This document shows positions 8,549 to 16,921 of a stretch of 64,000 nt of DNA, one piece after another. The stretch is from assembly GCF_018130245.1 (NCBI RefSeq), contig NZ_JAFCKP010000006.1, positions 62,001 to 126,000 on the forward strand, read 5' to 3'. The notes beneath the pieces were generated by a model. It was not told where the DNA came from. It did no database searches and was given only the letters and a program-made list of their open reading frames with translations. A program made the position numbers and the translations under genes. Every line of letters begins with the position of its first letter. Position 1 is the first letter of the stretch. Origin of the DNA: Bradyrhizobium sp. SZCCT0231 (lineage in GTDB: Bacteria; Pseudomonadota; Alphaproteobacteria; Rhizobiales; Xanthobacteraceae).

Positions 8549-9307
8549 CTAGAACAACGACCCCTGCCCGTCATCCGCCGAGCTAGCGGCAACCTTCCGC
8601 ACCGCCTTCTTCGGCTTAACCGCCTCGGCCTCCATCTCCTCCGCACTGATCGGCAGGAGCAACTGCTCGTCGTCATTGGCAACGCGGTTGACACGGGTGG
8701 AGACGGGGTGCCAGGCGAATTCGCCGATGTGCGGAGCGGTCATCAACGGCAGGATCGCGTCGACCTCGTCTCCGCGACTATCGAGCCAACGCTCGAAATC
8801 ACGCGGGCTGATGGTCACCGGCACCCGGTCATGCAGCGCGGCGAGGTCCTCTCCCGCCGCCGCGGTGACGATCGCGACCGTGTCGAGCTCCTCGCCGTTC
8901 GGCCCGACCCAGGTTTCGAACAGCGCGGCAAAGCCGAGCGGTGCGCCGTCGGCACGGTGGATGAAGAAGGGCTGCTTGCGGCCGCCCTCCGACTTCCACT
9001 CGTAATAGCCATCGGCCGGAATCAGGCCGCGCCTGCGGCGAATCGCGATCTTGAAGGCGGGCTTCTCCAGCACCGTCTCGGAGCGGGCGTTGATCAACAA
9101 CGCAAATCCGCGGGGGTCCTTGACCCAGCCCGGCAGCAGGCCCCAGCGCATCAGGCGGAAATGGCGCGCGCCGTTCTCGACCAATACGACCGGAATCGGT
9201 TGTGTCGGGGCGACATTGTACCGGGGCGGGAAATTCGGCTGCTCGACATAGCCGAACAGTTGCCGCAAAGCCGCGGGGGCCGAAGTTATGACGAAGCGTC
9301 CGCACAT
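8549..9307 (-). CDS. SOS response-associated peptidase (SRAP/YedK/HMCES family)
   Basis: A 252-residue SRAP protein. The family covalently traps abasic sites in single-stranded DNA through the N-terminal cysteine. The sequence begins MCGRF, so Cys2 becomes the catalytic N-terminus after methionine removal. NVAPTQPIPVV, RWGLLPGW, NARSET (Asn73), ADGYYEW (Glu103) and ALHDRVPV (active-site His near 158) are all present and in order. It is a complete family member with a basic C-terminal tail KPKKAVRKVAASS. It is transcribed alone, away from the next forward genes. A LexA box was not identified. Confidence 0.95.
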   Translation of the reverse strand: MCGRFVITSAPAALRQLFGYVEQPNFPPRYNVAPTQPIPVVLVENGARHFRLMRWGLLPGWVKDPRGFALLINARSETVLEKPAFKIAIRRRRGLIPADGYYEWKSEGGRKQPFFIHRADGAPLGFAALFETWVGPNGEELDTVAIVTAAAGEDLAALHDRVPVTISPRDFERWLDSRGDEVDAILPLMTAPHIGEFAWHPVSTRVNRVANDDEQLLLPISAEEMEAEAVKPKKAVRKVAASSADDGQGSLF

Positions 9308-9370
9308 CCTTGGGTATCTATATAGGGTCCGTTCAGGTCCTTTTAACCCCGAACGTTAACACTGCGGCAG

Positions 9371-9880
9371 ATGAGCTCAACGGCCTCCCAACCCGCGCGG
9401 ACGCATGTACAGACGGGCCCAGAGGCTGAGGCCTGGGCCGAACGGCTGCGCGTGGCCAACATCAACCCGCGGACCGGGCTTGCCACCGACTATCTCAACC
9501 ATTTCAATGAAGCCGTGATGCTGCTCGAAATGGTCCCGGACATGCCGGAATGTGCCGAAGACTTCTTGACCTGGACGCCGCTGTCCTATGCCGAGCATTT
9601 CACGGCCTCGAATTTCAAGGCACGGGACCTTGCCATCGAGGCCTATGAGAAGGCCGATCCCAACGTGCGCGCCCAGTTCGACCACATCACTGATACCATG
9701 ACCTCGATCCTGACCGCGGTGGGCTCGGCCATGCGCGAGGTCGAGAAGGACACGACCCGCGTCCGCCTCGCCGAGCAGGCCACCCTCTGGGTCAAGCCGC
9801 TGATTGCGGCCTGCGGCGGCATCATCAATGGCGGGGCGGAAGCCGACGTCGACACCATCATGGCGAACTCGGCCGGATAG
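9371..9880 (+). CDS. Conserved hypothetical protein
   Basis: A 169-residue soluble, mostly helical protein with no signal peptide or membrane segment. It contains TDYLNHFNEAVMLLEMVPDMPECAEDFL, KARDLAIEAYEKADPNVRAQFDHI and AIVAACGGII-like small-residue turns near the C-terminus. I do not recognise a characterised family, although the fold of paired helices looks regular. It starts at ATG 64 bases from the divergent SRAP gene and its TAG stop is immediately followed by the GTG of the Nudix gene, so the two are co-transcribed. Codon use is like its neighbours. Confidence 0.8.
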   Translation: MSSTASQPARTHVQTGPEAEAWAERLRVANINPRTGLATDYLNHFNEAVMLLEMVPDMPECAEDFLTWTPLSYAEHFTASNFKARDLAIEAYEKADPNVRAQFDHITDTMTSILTAVGSAMREVEKDTTRVRLAEQATLWVKPLIAACGGIINGGAEADVDTIMANSAG

Positions 9881-10324
9881 GTGACGAGATTGGCCGCAGT
9901 CGTCCAGCCCACCCACCCCCAGCTTGCGGTCAGCGCGGCCATCTTCCGCGACGGCAAGGTGCTGCTGGTCCGCCGCGCCCGCTCGCCCGCCAAGGGGTTC
10001 TATTCGCTGCCGGGCGGCCGGGTCGAATTCGGCGAATCGCTGCATCAGGCCTTGAGCCGCGAGGTCGACGAGGAAACCGGCCTTCGCATCGAGATCATTG
10101 GCCTCGCGGGCTGGCGCGAGGTGCTGCCGGCCGCGGCCGGCGCCGGCCACTACCTGATCATGTCCTTTGCCGCCCGCTGGACGGCGAAGGAACCGGCCTT
10201 GAACGACGAGCTCGACGATTACCGCTGGATCGCGCCGGATGCCCTCGCGAGCCTCGGCGACCTGAAGCTGACCGGGGGGCTGGAGGAGGTCATCCTGTCC
10301 GCCCACCGGCTGCTTGGGGCCTGA
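9881..10324 (+). CDS. Nudix hydrolase (MutT-like)
   Basis: A 147-residue small Nudix hydrolase. The Nudix box is complete: GRVEFGESLHQALSREVDEETGL, matching GX5EX7REUXEEXGU, so it should be catalytically active with Mg2+. It opens with AAIFRDGKVLLVRRARSP and KGFYSLPGG. The start is GTG directly abutting the TAG of the upstream gene. Substrate (oxidised nucleotide, ADP-ribose or other) is not predictable. Confidence 0.9.
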   Translation: MTRLAAVVQPTHPQLAVSAAIFRDGKVLLVRRARSPAKGFYSLPGGRVEFGESLHQALSREVDEETGLRIEIIGLAGWREVLPAAAGAGHYLIMSFAARWTAKEPALNDELDDYRWIAPDALASLGDLKLTGGLEEVILSAHRLLGA

Positions 10325-10369
10325 CGGCCCGCCTTGCGCCCGCCGTCCCGAGGGGGCATACAGCCGCCG

Positions 10370-10747
10370 ATGTCGACGCGATTTCTGGCCATTTTTGCCC
10401 TGATTCTCGCCTGCGCCGCCGGGTCCGTGCGGGCCCAGGACGTGGCGGCGCCGTTCGACGCCGATTTGCAGCGGCTGGCCGAGATCCTCGGCGGGCTGCA
10501 CTATCTGCGCGGCATCTGCGGATCCAACGAGGGCAACAAATGGCGCAACGAGATGCAGGCGCTGATCGATGCCGAGACCCCCTCCGGGGAGCGCCGCACC
10601 CGCATGATCGCCGGATTCAACCGCGGCTATAACGGCTTTCAGCAGACCTACCGCAGCTGCACGCCGGCCGCGACGGTGGCGATCCGCCGCTACATCGAGG
10701 AAGGCTCGAAGATCTCGCGAGATCTCACGGCGCGCTACGCGAACTGA
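10370..10747 (+). CDS. TIGR02301-family secreted protein
   Basis: A 125-residue protein with an N-terminal signal peptide (MSTRFLAIFALILACAAGSVRA, cleavage probably after AQ). A short mature domain follows, with QRLAEILGGLHYLRGICG and MIAGFNRGYNGFQQTYRSCTPAA. Two conserved cysteines probably form a periplasmic disulfide. This matches a small family, TIGR02301, found in Rhizobiales and without known function. The ATG at 10370 was chosen because it begins the signal peptide; the frame is open back to a TTG at 10334. Confidence 0.82.
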   Translation: MSTRFLAIFALILACAAGSVRAQDVAAPFDADLQRLAEILGGLHYLRGICGSNEGNKWRNEMQALIDAETPSGERRTRMIAGFNRGYNGFQQTYRSCTPAATVAIRRYIEEGSKISRDLTARYAN

Positions 10748-10760
10748 TTTCTCTCTACTC

Positions 10761-10884
10761 GTCATTCCGGGGCGCGACGAAGTCGCGAGCTATGATGCGC
10801 AATTGCGCATCTGAGAATCCATCGCACCACCAACTCTGACGCCAGATGGATTCCGGGTTCGCGCTGCGCGCGTCCCGGAATGAC
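10761..10884. repeat. Inverted-repeat intergenic element (GTCATTCCGGGGC family)
   Basis: Outer arms GTCATTCCGGGGCGCG and CGCGTCCCGGAATGAC enclose inner arms containing GAATCCATCG and GATGGATTCCGGG. Closely similar elements lie at 37994-38097 and 54789-54891. This copy has diverged more in the middle. Confidence 0.87.
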
Positions 10885-11024
10885 GCAGGCTGGAACCCTG
10901 TCATCGACTTTGTTCACAGCCGTTAACCGTTCTTAAAGATGTGGCCTAGCGGTCGTTAACGCCCGTGCTACACCTCTCGCACAGCGCATCGCCGTGGATC
11001 GCGCCCCAGCCCTGATCGAGTTTC

Positions 11025-11291
11025 ATGAGCCAGCCGATTTCCTACGCCCCCGCCCGCGCGCCGCTGCCCGATCACGAGCAGAAACAAGCCGCCCTGAGCT
11101 ATCTCAACGAGGCCTGGGCCGAGGCGCGCCATGACGGCGTCGATGGCGACTGCCTGGCGCAGGCGAGCCTGTTCGCGGCATTGGCCGAGCTCGTCGGCAC
11201 CTATGGCGAGGACGCGGTGGCGAAGTTCGTCGAGGGCTTTCCCGGCCGCATTCGCAACGGCGAATTTTCGGTCGGCATCTCCAGGCAGTAA
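11025..11291 (+). CDS. Small conserved hypothetical protein
   Basis: An 88-residue acidic, helical protein: ALSYLNEAWAEARHDGVDGDCLAQASLFAALAELVGTYGEDAVAKFVEGFP is its body. No signal peptide, membrane segment or known motif is seen. G/C-rich third positions and the regular amphipathic pattern support coding. The family is not recognised. A 7-bp CCCCGCC/GGCGGGG hairpin follows the stop at 11308-11326 but lacks a T-run. Confidence 0.75.
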   Translation: MSQPISYAPARAPLPDHEQKQAALSYLNEAWAEARHDGVDGDCLAQASLFAALAELVGTYGEDAVAKFVEGFPGRIRNGEFSVGISRQ

Positions 11292-11463
11292 GCCGTCTCG
11301 AAAATGACCCCGCCATTCGGGCGGGGCCAGTTGACGGATGAATGACTTTGCGAAAGTCGTCGCGAAGTCTGCCGCTCTTATCGCACAGAAGCCGTTCCTC
11401 GCGGCCAAGCATTAGTCTCGCGATGACCGGGAGATGTTCCCGACAGAGCCGGGAACGCGCGCC

Positions 11464-12333
11464 TCAGTCCGTCTCGATCGGCAGGGAGGGATCCCGCGCC
11501 CATTCGCCCATCGAAGCGTCGTAGAGCGTCAGCTTGTCGTAGCCGAGCTGCGTCAGCAGCAAGAGGTCGATCGTCGCCGAGATGCCGCCGCCGCAATAGA
11601 GAATCACGGTCTTGTCGTGTGTGACGCCCTGGGCCGCGAACTTCGCTTCCGCATCCGCAAGACTCGTCAGCGTCTTGTCGGCGTTCACGAGCGTTGCGGC
11701 TGATACGTTGACGCTGCCGGGCACGCGGCCCGGCCGGCCGTAGCGGCTCGGCTCGAGGCCGCGGTGAAACTGCGGCCCTAGCGCATTGACGATGACGGTC
11801 GAGGGATCGCCGATCCGCGCCAGCACGGCTTCCTTGTCGACGAAAAAGCCTGCGCGCGGCGCGGCCCTGAAGGTCGTCGCTGGATAGCCCTTCGGTGCGC
11901 CCGTCTCGACCGGCCGCCCCTCCTCCTTCCATTTGTCGAAGCCGCCGTCGAGCACGTGGGCATCGACGCCGAGCGCGCGAAGCATCCACCAGAACCGCGT
12001 TGCCCACATCATCGTCCCGATGCTGTAGAGCACGATTGTCTTGCCCGCATCGAGGCCGTGGCGGCCGAAGGTGGCCTCCAGCTGGGCGACATCGGGCATC
12101 ATGAAGAAGTGTTGCGACGAGGTGTCGGAGAACTCACCTTGCAGGTCGAGGAAATCGGCGCCCGGGATGTGGCCGGCCGCGAACGTCTTGTCGCCGGGTA
12201 CCGCGCGATACGGTACATCGCTGCCCGGCGGGACCGGTTCGTTGTACGTCGTGCAGTCGTAGAGGCGAAGATTGGGGTCGCCGAGGATCGAGGCGAGCTG
12301 CTCGGTGGTGATGAGGGCGGCGGGTTGGGACAT
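11464..12333 (-). CDS. sseA: 3-mercaptopyruvate/thiosulfate sulfurtransferase (two rhodanese domains)
   Basis: A 289-residue sulfurtransferase with two rhodanese domains. The first, inactive, has YDCTTYNEP, HIPGADFLDL and WWMLRALGVDAHVLDGGFDKW. The second carries the catalytic loop in VILYCGGGISATIDL with Cys247. A mercaptopyruvate enzyme normally has CGSGVTA; CGGGISA keeps the size and charge of that loop, so mercaptopyruvate is the likelier donor. It lacks a signal peptide and acts in the cytoplasm. It is transcribed towards lower coordinates, separated from the dihydroorotase-like gene by a repeat. Confidence 0.92.
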   Translation of the reverse strand: MSQPAALITTEQLASILGDPNLRLYDCTTYNEPVPPGSDVPYRAVPGDKTFAAGHIPGADFLDLQGEFSDTSSQHFFMMPDVAQLEATFGRHGLDAGKTIVLYSIGTMMWATRFWWMLRALGVDAHVLDGGFDKWKEEGRPVETGAPKGYPATTFRAAPRAGFFVDKEAVLARIGDPSTVIVNALGPQFHRGLEPSRYGRPGRVPGSVNVSAATLVNADKTLTSLADAEAKFAAQGVTHDKTVILYCGGGISATIDLLLLTQLGYDKLTLYDASMGEWARDPSLPIETD

Positions 12334-12377
12334 CAGACTGCACTCCCGTTCGAGAGGAAGTGTAGACCCCTCCCCTC

Positions 12378-12455
12378 GTCATTGCGAGCGCAGCGAAGCA
12401 ATCCAGAGTCTTTCCGCGGCGACAGACTGGATTGCTTCGCTGCGCTCGCAATGAC
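12378..12455. repeat. Palindromic intergenic element (GTCATTGCGAGCGCAGCGAAGCAATCC family)
   Basis: A near-perfect palindrome: GTCATTGCGAGCGCAGCGAA on the left and TTCGCTGCGCTCGCAATGAC on the right, with CAATCCAG and CTGGATTG inside. It would form a long RNA hairpin. A related, longer copy lies at 45178-45292. Confidence 0.9.
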
Positions 12456-12495
12456 GGGAGGGGAAGCAGTGTGCATCCCCACACGTCACGTCACC

Positions 12496-13830
12496 CTACT
12501 GCTTCAGCGTCTCCAGAAACCGCACCGCCTCGCCCTGCGACGGCGTCACCAGCTCGCCCTGCCACATCACGCGGCGGCCGCGGATGAAGGTGCCGACGGG
12601 CCAGCCGGTGACACGGACGCCGTCATAGGGAGTCCAGCCGGCTTTGGACGCGACCCATTTGCTGGTGATGGTCTCGCTGCGCTTCAGGTCGACGATGGTG
12701 AAGTCGGCATCGTAACCGGCGGCGATGCGGCCCTTGCAGGCCATGTTGTAGATGCGCGCAGGGCCGGCGCTGGTGAGGTCGACGAAGCGCGCCAGCGAGA
12801 GCCGACCCGCGTTGACGTGATCGAGCATGATCGGCACCAGCGTCTGCACGCCGGTCATGCCCGACGGCGAGGCCGGATAGGTCTTCTGCTTCTCCTCGAG
12901 CGTATGCGGGGCGTGGTCGGAGCCGAGCACGTCGATGATGCCCTGCTCGATGCCGCGCCAGATGCCGGCGCGATGATCGGCGCCGCGCACCGGCGGGTTC
13001 ATCTGAGCGAGCGTGCCGAGCCGCTCGTAGCATTCGGGCGCGGCCAGCGTGAGATGATGCGGCGTCGCTTCGCAGGAGGCGACATCCTTGTGGTCGCGCA
13101 GGAACTCGATCTCTTCCTTGGTCGAGATGTGCAGCACGTGGATGCGCTTGCCCGTCTCGTGCGCGAGCTTGACCAGACGCTGCGTCGCCATCAGCGCCGC
13201 CGTCTCATCGCGCCAGACCGGATGCGAGCGGGCATCGCCCTCGATGCGCTGCGATTTGCGCTCATTGAGCCGATACTCGTCCTCGGCGTGGAAGGCGGCA
13301 CGGCGGCGGATCACCTGAAAGATGCGGCGCAGGCTTTCGTCGTCCTCTACCAGGAGCGCGCCGGTCGAGGAGCCGATGAAGACCTTGACGCCGGCGCAGC
13401 CGGGTGCGCGCTCGAGCACCGGCAGGTCCTGCACGTTCTCGCGGGTGCCGCCGATGAAGAAGGCGAAATCGCAATGCATGCGGTGATGGGCCCGCTTCAC
13501 CTTGTCGGTGAATTCGGTCTCCGTCACCGTCAGCGGCGCGGTGTTCGGCATTTCGAACACGGCGGTGACGCCGCCCATCACGGCGCTGCGCGAGCCGGTC
13601 TCGAGGTCTTCCTTGTGCGTCAGCCCGGGCTCGCGGAAATGCACCTGCGTGTCCATCACGCCGGGCAGGATGTGCAGGCCCTTGCAGTCGATCACCTCGG
13701 CGGCTGAGCCTTGCGACAGCGGACCGAGCTCGGCGATGCGACCGCCCGCGATGCCGATATCGCGCACGCCCTCGCCGTCCTGGTTGACCACGGTGCCGCC
13801 CTTGAGGATCACATCGAAACGCTGGCTCAT
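12496..13830 (-). CDS. Dihydroorotase-like amidohydrolase (metal-ligand variant)
   Basis: A 444-residue class I dihydroorotase-family protein. Dihydroorotase closes carbamoyl aspartate to dihydroorotate in pyrimidine synthesis. The frame shows KGGTVVNQDGEGVRDIGIAGG, GVMDTQVHFREPGLTHKEDLE, GGVTAVFEMPNT, KRIHVLHISTKEE, EATPHHLTL, NPPVRG and LGSDHAPHTLEEK in the family order. The usual zinc motif HxH is QxH here: Gln62 replaces the first histidine, with His64 kept. Other metal and substrate residues look intact. It may be a non-canonical dihydroorotase or an amidohydrolase of another specificity; no carbamoyltransferase gene is next to it. The ATG at 13830 starts the standard N-terminus; the frame stays open much further upstream, into the ygfZ region. 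Confidence 0.83.
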   Translation of the reverse strand: MSQRFDVILKGGTVVNQDGEGVRDIGIAGGRIAELGPLSQGSAAEVIDCKGLHILPGVMDTQVHFREPGLTHKEDLETGSRSAVMGGVTAVFEMPNTAPLTVTETEFTDKVKRAHHRMHCDFAFFIGGTRENVQDLPVLERAPGCAGVKVFIGSSTGALLVEDDESLRRIFQVIRRRAAFHAEDEYRLNERKSQRIEGDARSHPVWRDETAALMATQRLVKLAHETGKRIHVLHISTKEEIEFLRDHKDVASCEATPHHLTLAAPECYERLGTLAQMNPPVRGADHRAGIWRGIEQGIIDVLGSDHAPHTLEEKQKTYPASPSGMTGVQTLVPIMLDHVNAGRLSLARFVDLTSAGPARIYNMACKGRIAAGYDADFTIVDLKRSETITSKWVASKAGWTPYDGVRVTGWPVGTFIRGRRVMWQGELVTPSQGEAVRFLETLKQ

Positions 13831-13929
13831 GGCTGAAGGCCTCTCATCCCCAAGCGCAGGGCTCGAGGTCTTGTCGTTTATGCGTTGCGGGCTTACGTTC
13901 CGGAGCAACATGTCGCAAGAGATTTTCGC

Positions 13930-14811
13930 ATGAAATCGGCGTTTCTTCCCGACCGGGGCGTGGTCAAGGTCGCGGGCGAGGATGCGCGCAACTTCCTCAA
14001 CGGCCTGGTCACGACCGACGTCGACCGGCTGAAACCCGGCCTGGGGCGATTCGGCGCGCTGCTGACGCCGCAGGGCAAGATCATCGTGGACTTCCTGATC
14101 ACGGAGGCGCCCGCGGGTCACGGCGGCGGGTTCCTGATCGACTGCCCGAAAGCGCTGGCGGACACCCTGGCCACCAAGCTGAAGTTCTACAAATTGCGCG
14201 CCAAGGTCACGGTGGACGACCTTTCCGGCGATCTCGGCGTGCTCGCGGCCTGGGACGGCCAGCCCGCGGTCCAGCCCGACCTGGCCTTCGCCGATCCGCG
14301 GAATGACGGGCTCGGCTACCGCATCCTGATCCCCGAAGATCTCAAGCAGAAGCTGTCCGAGCTTATCGGCGCCGAGCTGGTCGATGCGGCCGCATACGAG
14401 GCGCACCGTATCGGGCTCGGCGTGCCGCGCGGCGGGCTCGATTTCATGTACAGCGATGCGTTCCCGCACGAGACCAACATGGATCGTCTCGCCGGCGTCG
14501 ATTTCGACAAGGGCTGCTATGTCGGCCAGGAGGTGGTCTCGCGCATGCAGCATCGCGGCACTGCACGCACCCGCAGCGTCAAGGTGCTGCTCGACGGTCC
14601 TTCACCCGAAATCGGCGCGACCATTCTTGCCGGCGACAAGCCGGTCGGCACGATCGGCTCGACCGCCGGCGGCAAGGGCATCGCGCTGGTGCGGATCGAC
14701 CGCGTGGCCGATGCGCTCGACGCGGGCCAGGCGCTCACCGCTGGAGGACTGGCTTTGACGCTCGCTGAACCAGACGCCGTTCGAATTCCAGCCAAGCAGC
14801 CCATCGCATGA
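13930..14811 (+). CDS. ygfZ: Folate-binding protein YgfZ (Fe-S cluster maintenance)
   Basis: A 293-residue YgfZ/IBA57-type protein, related to the glycine cleavage T protein, that uses tetrahydrofolate in the assembly or repair of some [4Fe-4S] enzymes. The diagnostic motif DKGCYVGQEVVSRMQHRG (K-G-C-Y-x-G-Q-E) is present with its cysteine. FLNGLVTTDVDRL and ALLTPQGKIIVDFLI form the N-terminal folate domain. The ATG at 13930 is preferred over an upstream frame opening at 13885. Its stop overlaps the start of tag by 4 bases. Confidence 0.94.
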   Translation: MKSAFLPDRGVVKVAGEDARNFLNGLVTTDVDRLKPGLGRFGALLTPQGKIIVDFLITEAPAGHGGGFLIDCPKALADTLATKLKFYKLRAKVTVDDLSGDLGVLAAWDGQPAVQPDLAFADPRNDGLGYRILIPEDLKQKLSELIGAELVDAAAYEAHRIGLGVPRGGLDFMYSDAFPHETNMDRLAGVDFDKGCYVGQEVVSRMQHRGTARTRSVKVLLDGPSPEIGATILAGDKPVGTIGSTAGGKGIALVRIDRVADALDAGQALTAGGLALTLAEPDAVRIPAKQPIA

Positions 14812-15434
14812 GCCGCGCTCCCCGTCTGCATCCCGATGGTCTGACCCGCTGCCCCTGGCCGGGCGAAGATCCGCTTTATGTCGCCTATCACGACACCGAA
14901 TGGGGCGTGCCGGAATATGACGACCGCGCGCTGTACGAGAAGCTGATTCTGGACGGTTTCCAGGCCGGCCTGTCCTGGATCACGATCCTGCGCAAGCGCG
15001 ACAATTTCCGCAAAGCCTTCGACGATTTCCAGCCGGAGAAGATCGCGCGCTACAATGCCAGGAAAGTTCACGCGCTGATGAACGATGCCGGCATCGTGCG
15101 CAACAAGGCCAAGATCGAAGGCGCGATCCTGAGCGCGAAGTCGTATCTCGATATCATGGAGAAAGGCCCGGGCTTCTCGAAGCTGATGTGGGACTTCATG
15201 GACGGGCGGCCCAAGGTCAACCAGTTCAAGACCAGCGCGAGCGTGCCGGCCTCGACACCGCTGTCGGTGCAGATCTCCAAGGAGCTGTCCTCGCGCGGCT
15301 TCAAATTCGTCGGCCCAACCATCGTCTATGCCTTCATGCAGGCGACCGGCATGGTCAACGACCATCTGGTCGATTGCCACTGTCACGCCGCTTGCGGCAA
15401 GACGCAGCGCAAGCCGCGCCTCAAGGCCAAATGA
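14808..15434 (+). CDS. tag: DNA-3-methyladenine glycosylase I
   Basis: A 208-residue Tag-family base excision repair glycosylase that removes 3-methyladenine. RCPWPGEDPLYVAYHDTEWGVP carries the first zinc ligands (Cys and His), ALYEKLILDGFQAGLSWITILRKR is the family helix-hairpin region, and DHLVDCHCHAAC near the C-terminus gives the remaining zinc ligands. The ATG lies inside the ATGA overlap with ygfZ, and its stop overlaps the next gene in the same way, so the three genes are translationally coupled. Confidence 0.95.
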   Translation: MSRAPRLHPDGLTRCPWPGEDPLYVAYHDTEWGVPEYDDRALYEKLILDGFQAGLSWITILRKRDNFRKAFDDFQPEKIARYNARKVHALMNDAGIVRNKAKIEGAILSAKSYLDIMEKGPGFSKLMWDFMDGRPKVNQFKTSASVPASTPLSVQISKELSSRGFKFVGPTIVYAFMQATGMVNDHLVDCHCHAACGKTQRKPRLKAK

Positions 15435-16045
15435 CCGCGAAGAAGACCGCGCGCGATGCGCAGTCCCGCGCCTGGCAGCGCATGCTGTCGGGCCGGCGGC
15501 TCGACCTGCTCGATCCCTCTCCGCTCGACATCGAGATCAGCGACATCGCCCATGGGCTGGCGCGGGTGGCGCGCTGGAACGGGCAGACCTTTGGCGCACA
15601 CATCTTTTCGGTCGCGCAGCACACGTTGCTGGTGGAGGCCGTGCTGCGGCACGAGATACCACGTGTCGATCAGCGCGTGAGGCTCGCGGCCCTGTTGCAC
15701 GATGCGCCGGAATATGTGATCGGCGACATGATCTCGCCGTTCAAGGCGGTGCTCGACGGCCACTACAAGGCGGTCGAGAAACGGTTGCTCGGCGCCATCC
15801 ATATCCGGTTCGGTTTGCCGCCAGTATTGCCTGAGGAGATCACGCAGGCCATCAAGGCCGCCGATCGCGGTGCGGCCTATCTGGAGGCAACCGTGCTGGC
15901 CGGATTCAAGCAGCCCGAGGCGAGGCGCCTGTTCGGCAAAGATCCCGGCCTGTCCGACAGCGTCCGGCGCGATTACCTGACGCCCTGGACGGCGGCGCGG
16001 GCTGAGAAGCAGTTTCTGGAACGGTTTGGCGCCGTATTTGCGTAG
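15431..16045 (+). CDS. HD-domain hydrolase (YfbR-like nucleotidase)
   Basis: A 204-residue HD-superfamily phosphohydrolase. The metal site is visible as the His in FSVAQHTLLVEAVL and the HD pair in LAALLHDAPEYVIGDMISPFK, with a later Asp in AIKAADRGAAYLEA. This resembles YfbR-type 5'-deoxynucleotidases and related phage-like HD proteins. It starts in the ATGA overlap with tag, completing the ygfZ-tag-HD unit. The substrate is not established. Confidence 0.88.
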   Translation: MTAKKTARDAQSRAWQRMLSGRRLDLLDPSPLDIEISDIAHGLARVARWNGQTFGAHIFSVAQHTLLVEAVLRHEIPRVDQRVRLAALLHDAPEYVIGDMISPFKAVLDGHYKAVEKRLLGAIHIRFGLPPVLPEEITQAIKAADRGAAYLEATVLAGFKQPEARRLFGKDPGLSDSVRRDYLTPWTAARAEKQFLERFGAVFA

Positions 16046-16057
16046 CGTCATCCCTTC

Positions 16058-16150
16058 GGGTGGGCAAAGCGAGAGCGTGCCCACCAAACCAAGCGCGATG
16101 CGCGCAGTTGCGAGATGGTGGGCACGGCGCGATGCGCCTTTGCCCACCCT
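16058..16150. repeat. Inverted-repeat intergenic element (GGGTGGGCAAAGC family)
   Basis: GGGTGGGCAAAGCGAGAGCGTGC on the left matches the reverse complement of GCGCCTTTGCCCACCC on the right, with TGCCCACCA and TGGTGGGCA inside. Two better-conserved copies lie at 41305-41397 and 48946-49038. Confidence 0.87.
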
Positions 16151-16188
16151 ACGAGCGCTCGCTATAATCGCTGGCAAAAAGGTCCGCC

Positions 16189-16695
16189 ATGATCCACGTC
16201 TGTTCCCTTGCCGCCCTTCCCGAGACCGTCCGCACCACAGGCGCCAGCCATGTGCTGACGGTGATGGCCAATGTCGAGCAGGTGGCGCGTCCCGTGTCGG
16301 TGCTCCCCGCCAACCACCTCAAGGTGTCGATGGACGACATCATCGAGGAGATGGACGGCTTCGTCGCGCCGTCGGAGACGCATATCGAGCAGGTGCTGAC
16401 CTTCGTGCGCGGCTGGGACCGTAGCGCGCCGCTGGTGGTGCATTGCTACGCCGGCATCAGCCGCTCCACCGCGAGCGCGTTCGCGGCCGTGTGCGCGCTC
16501 AACCCCAATCGCGACGAGATCGAGATCGCCAGGAAGATCCGCGCGGCCTCGCCGATCGCCTCGCCCAACCGGCGCATCGTCAGCCTCGCCGATCGTGCAC
16601 TCGGGCGCAACGGCCGCATGCTGCGCGCGCTCGACGAGATGGGCCCCGGCGCGATGATGGTGGAGGGGCGCCCCTTCGTGATCGAGCTCGAATGA
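16189..16695 (+). CDS. Dual-specificity/tyrosine phosphatase-like protein
   Basis: A 168-residue cysteine phosphatase. The P-loop is VVHCYAGISRSTAS, the CX5R(S) signature with Cys86 and Arg92. A possible general-acid aspartate lies earlier, in KVSMDDIIEEMDGF. It is a single-domain cytoplasmic protein. The family is widespread in Rhizobiales without assigned substrate. It stands between two repeat elements and precedes the NadQ-like regulator by about 225 bases, so it is probably a separate unit. Confidence 0.85.
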   Translation: MIHVCSLAALPETVRTTGASHVLTVMANVEQVARPVSVLPANHLKVSMDDIIEEMDGFVAPSETHIEQVLTFVRGWDRSAPLVVHCYAGISRSTASAFAAVCALNPNRDEIEIARKIRAASPIASPNRRIVSLADRALGRNGRMLRALDEMGPGAMMVEGRPFVIELE

Positions 16696-16723
16696 CAGCT
16701 GCGCGCCACAATGGAGGTGCGCC

Positions 16724-16862
16724 CCCTCTCCCGCCTGCGGGAGAGGGTTGGGGAGAGGGTATCTCCGCGACGAAGACTCTCCCAGAGGAAAAAGCCCTCT
16801 CCCGCCTCGCATCTGTCGATGCGACGCGACCTCTCCCGCAAGCGGGAGAGGTGCAGCGAGTC
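16724..16862. repeat. CCCTCTCCCGC-type inverted repeat region
   Basis: Several short inverted copies of CCCTCTCCCGC and GCGGGAGAGG lie together: CCTCTCCCGCCTGCGGGAGAGG, GAGAGGGT, CCCTCTCCCGCCTCGC and CCTCTCCCGCAAGCGGGAGAGG. A shorter relative, CCCTCTCCCCGCGAGCGGGGAGAGG, follows nadC at about 32098-32122. The stretch is noncoding. Confidence 0.75.
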
Positions 16863-16921
16863 CGCGGATGGGCCGTCTCAACCAAGCGGCATTCTGTTCA
16901 ATTGAACGACACGGCAGCCGC

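Noticed and set aside
9377-10765. A 462-codon reverse frame across three small forward genes
   Set aside because: The forward frames have a Nudix box, a signal peptide and tight gene junctions; the reverse frame has no recognisable domain.
11956-13707. A 583-codon forward frame opposite the sulfurtransferase and dihydroorotase-like genes
   Set aside because: It crosses a palindromic repeat and two opposite genes and has shadow-type composition.
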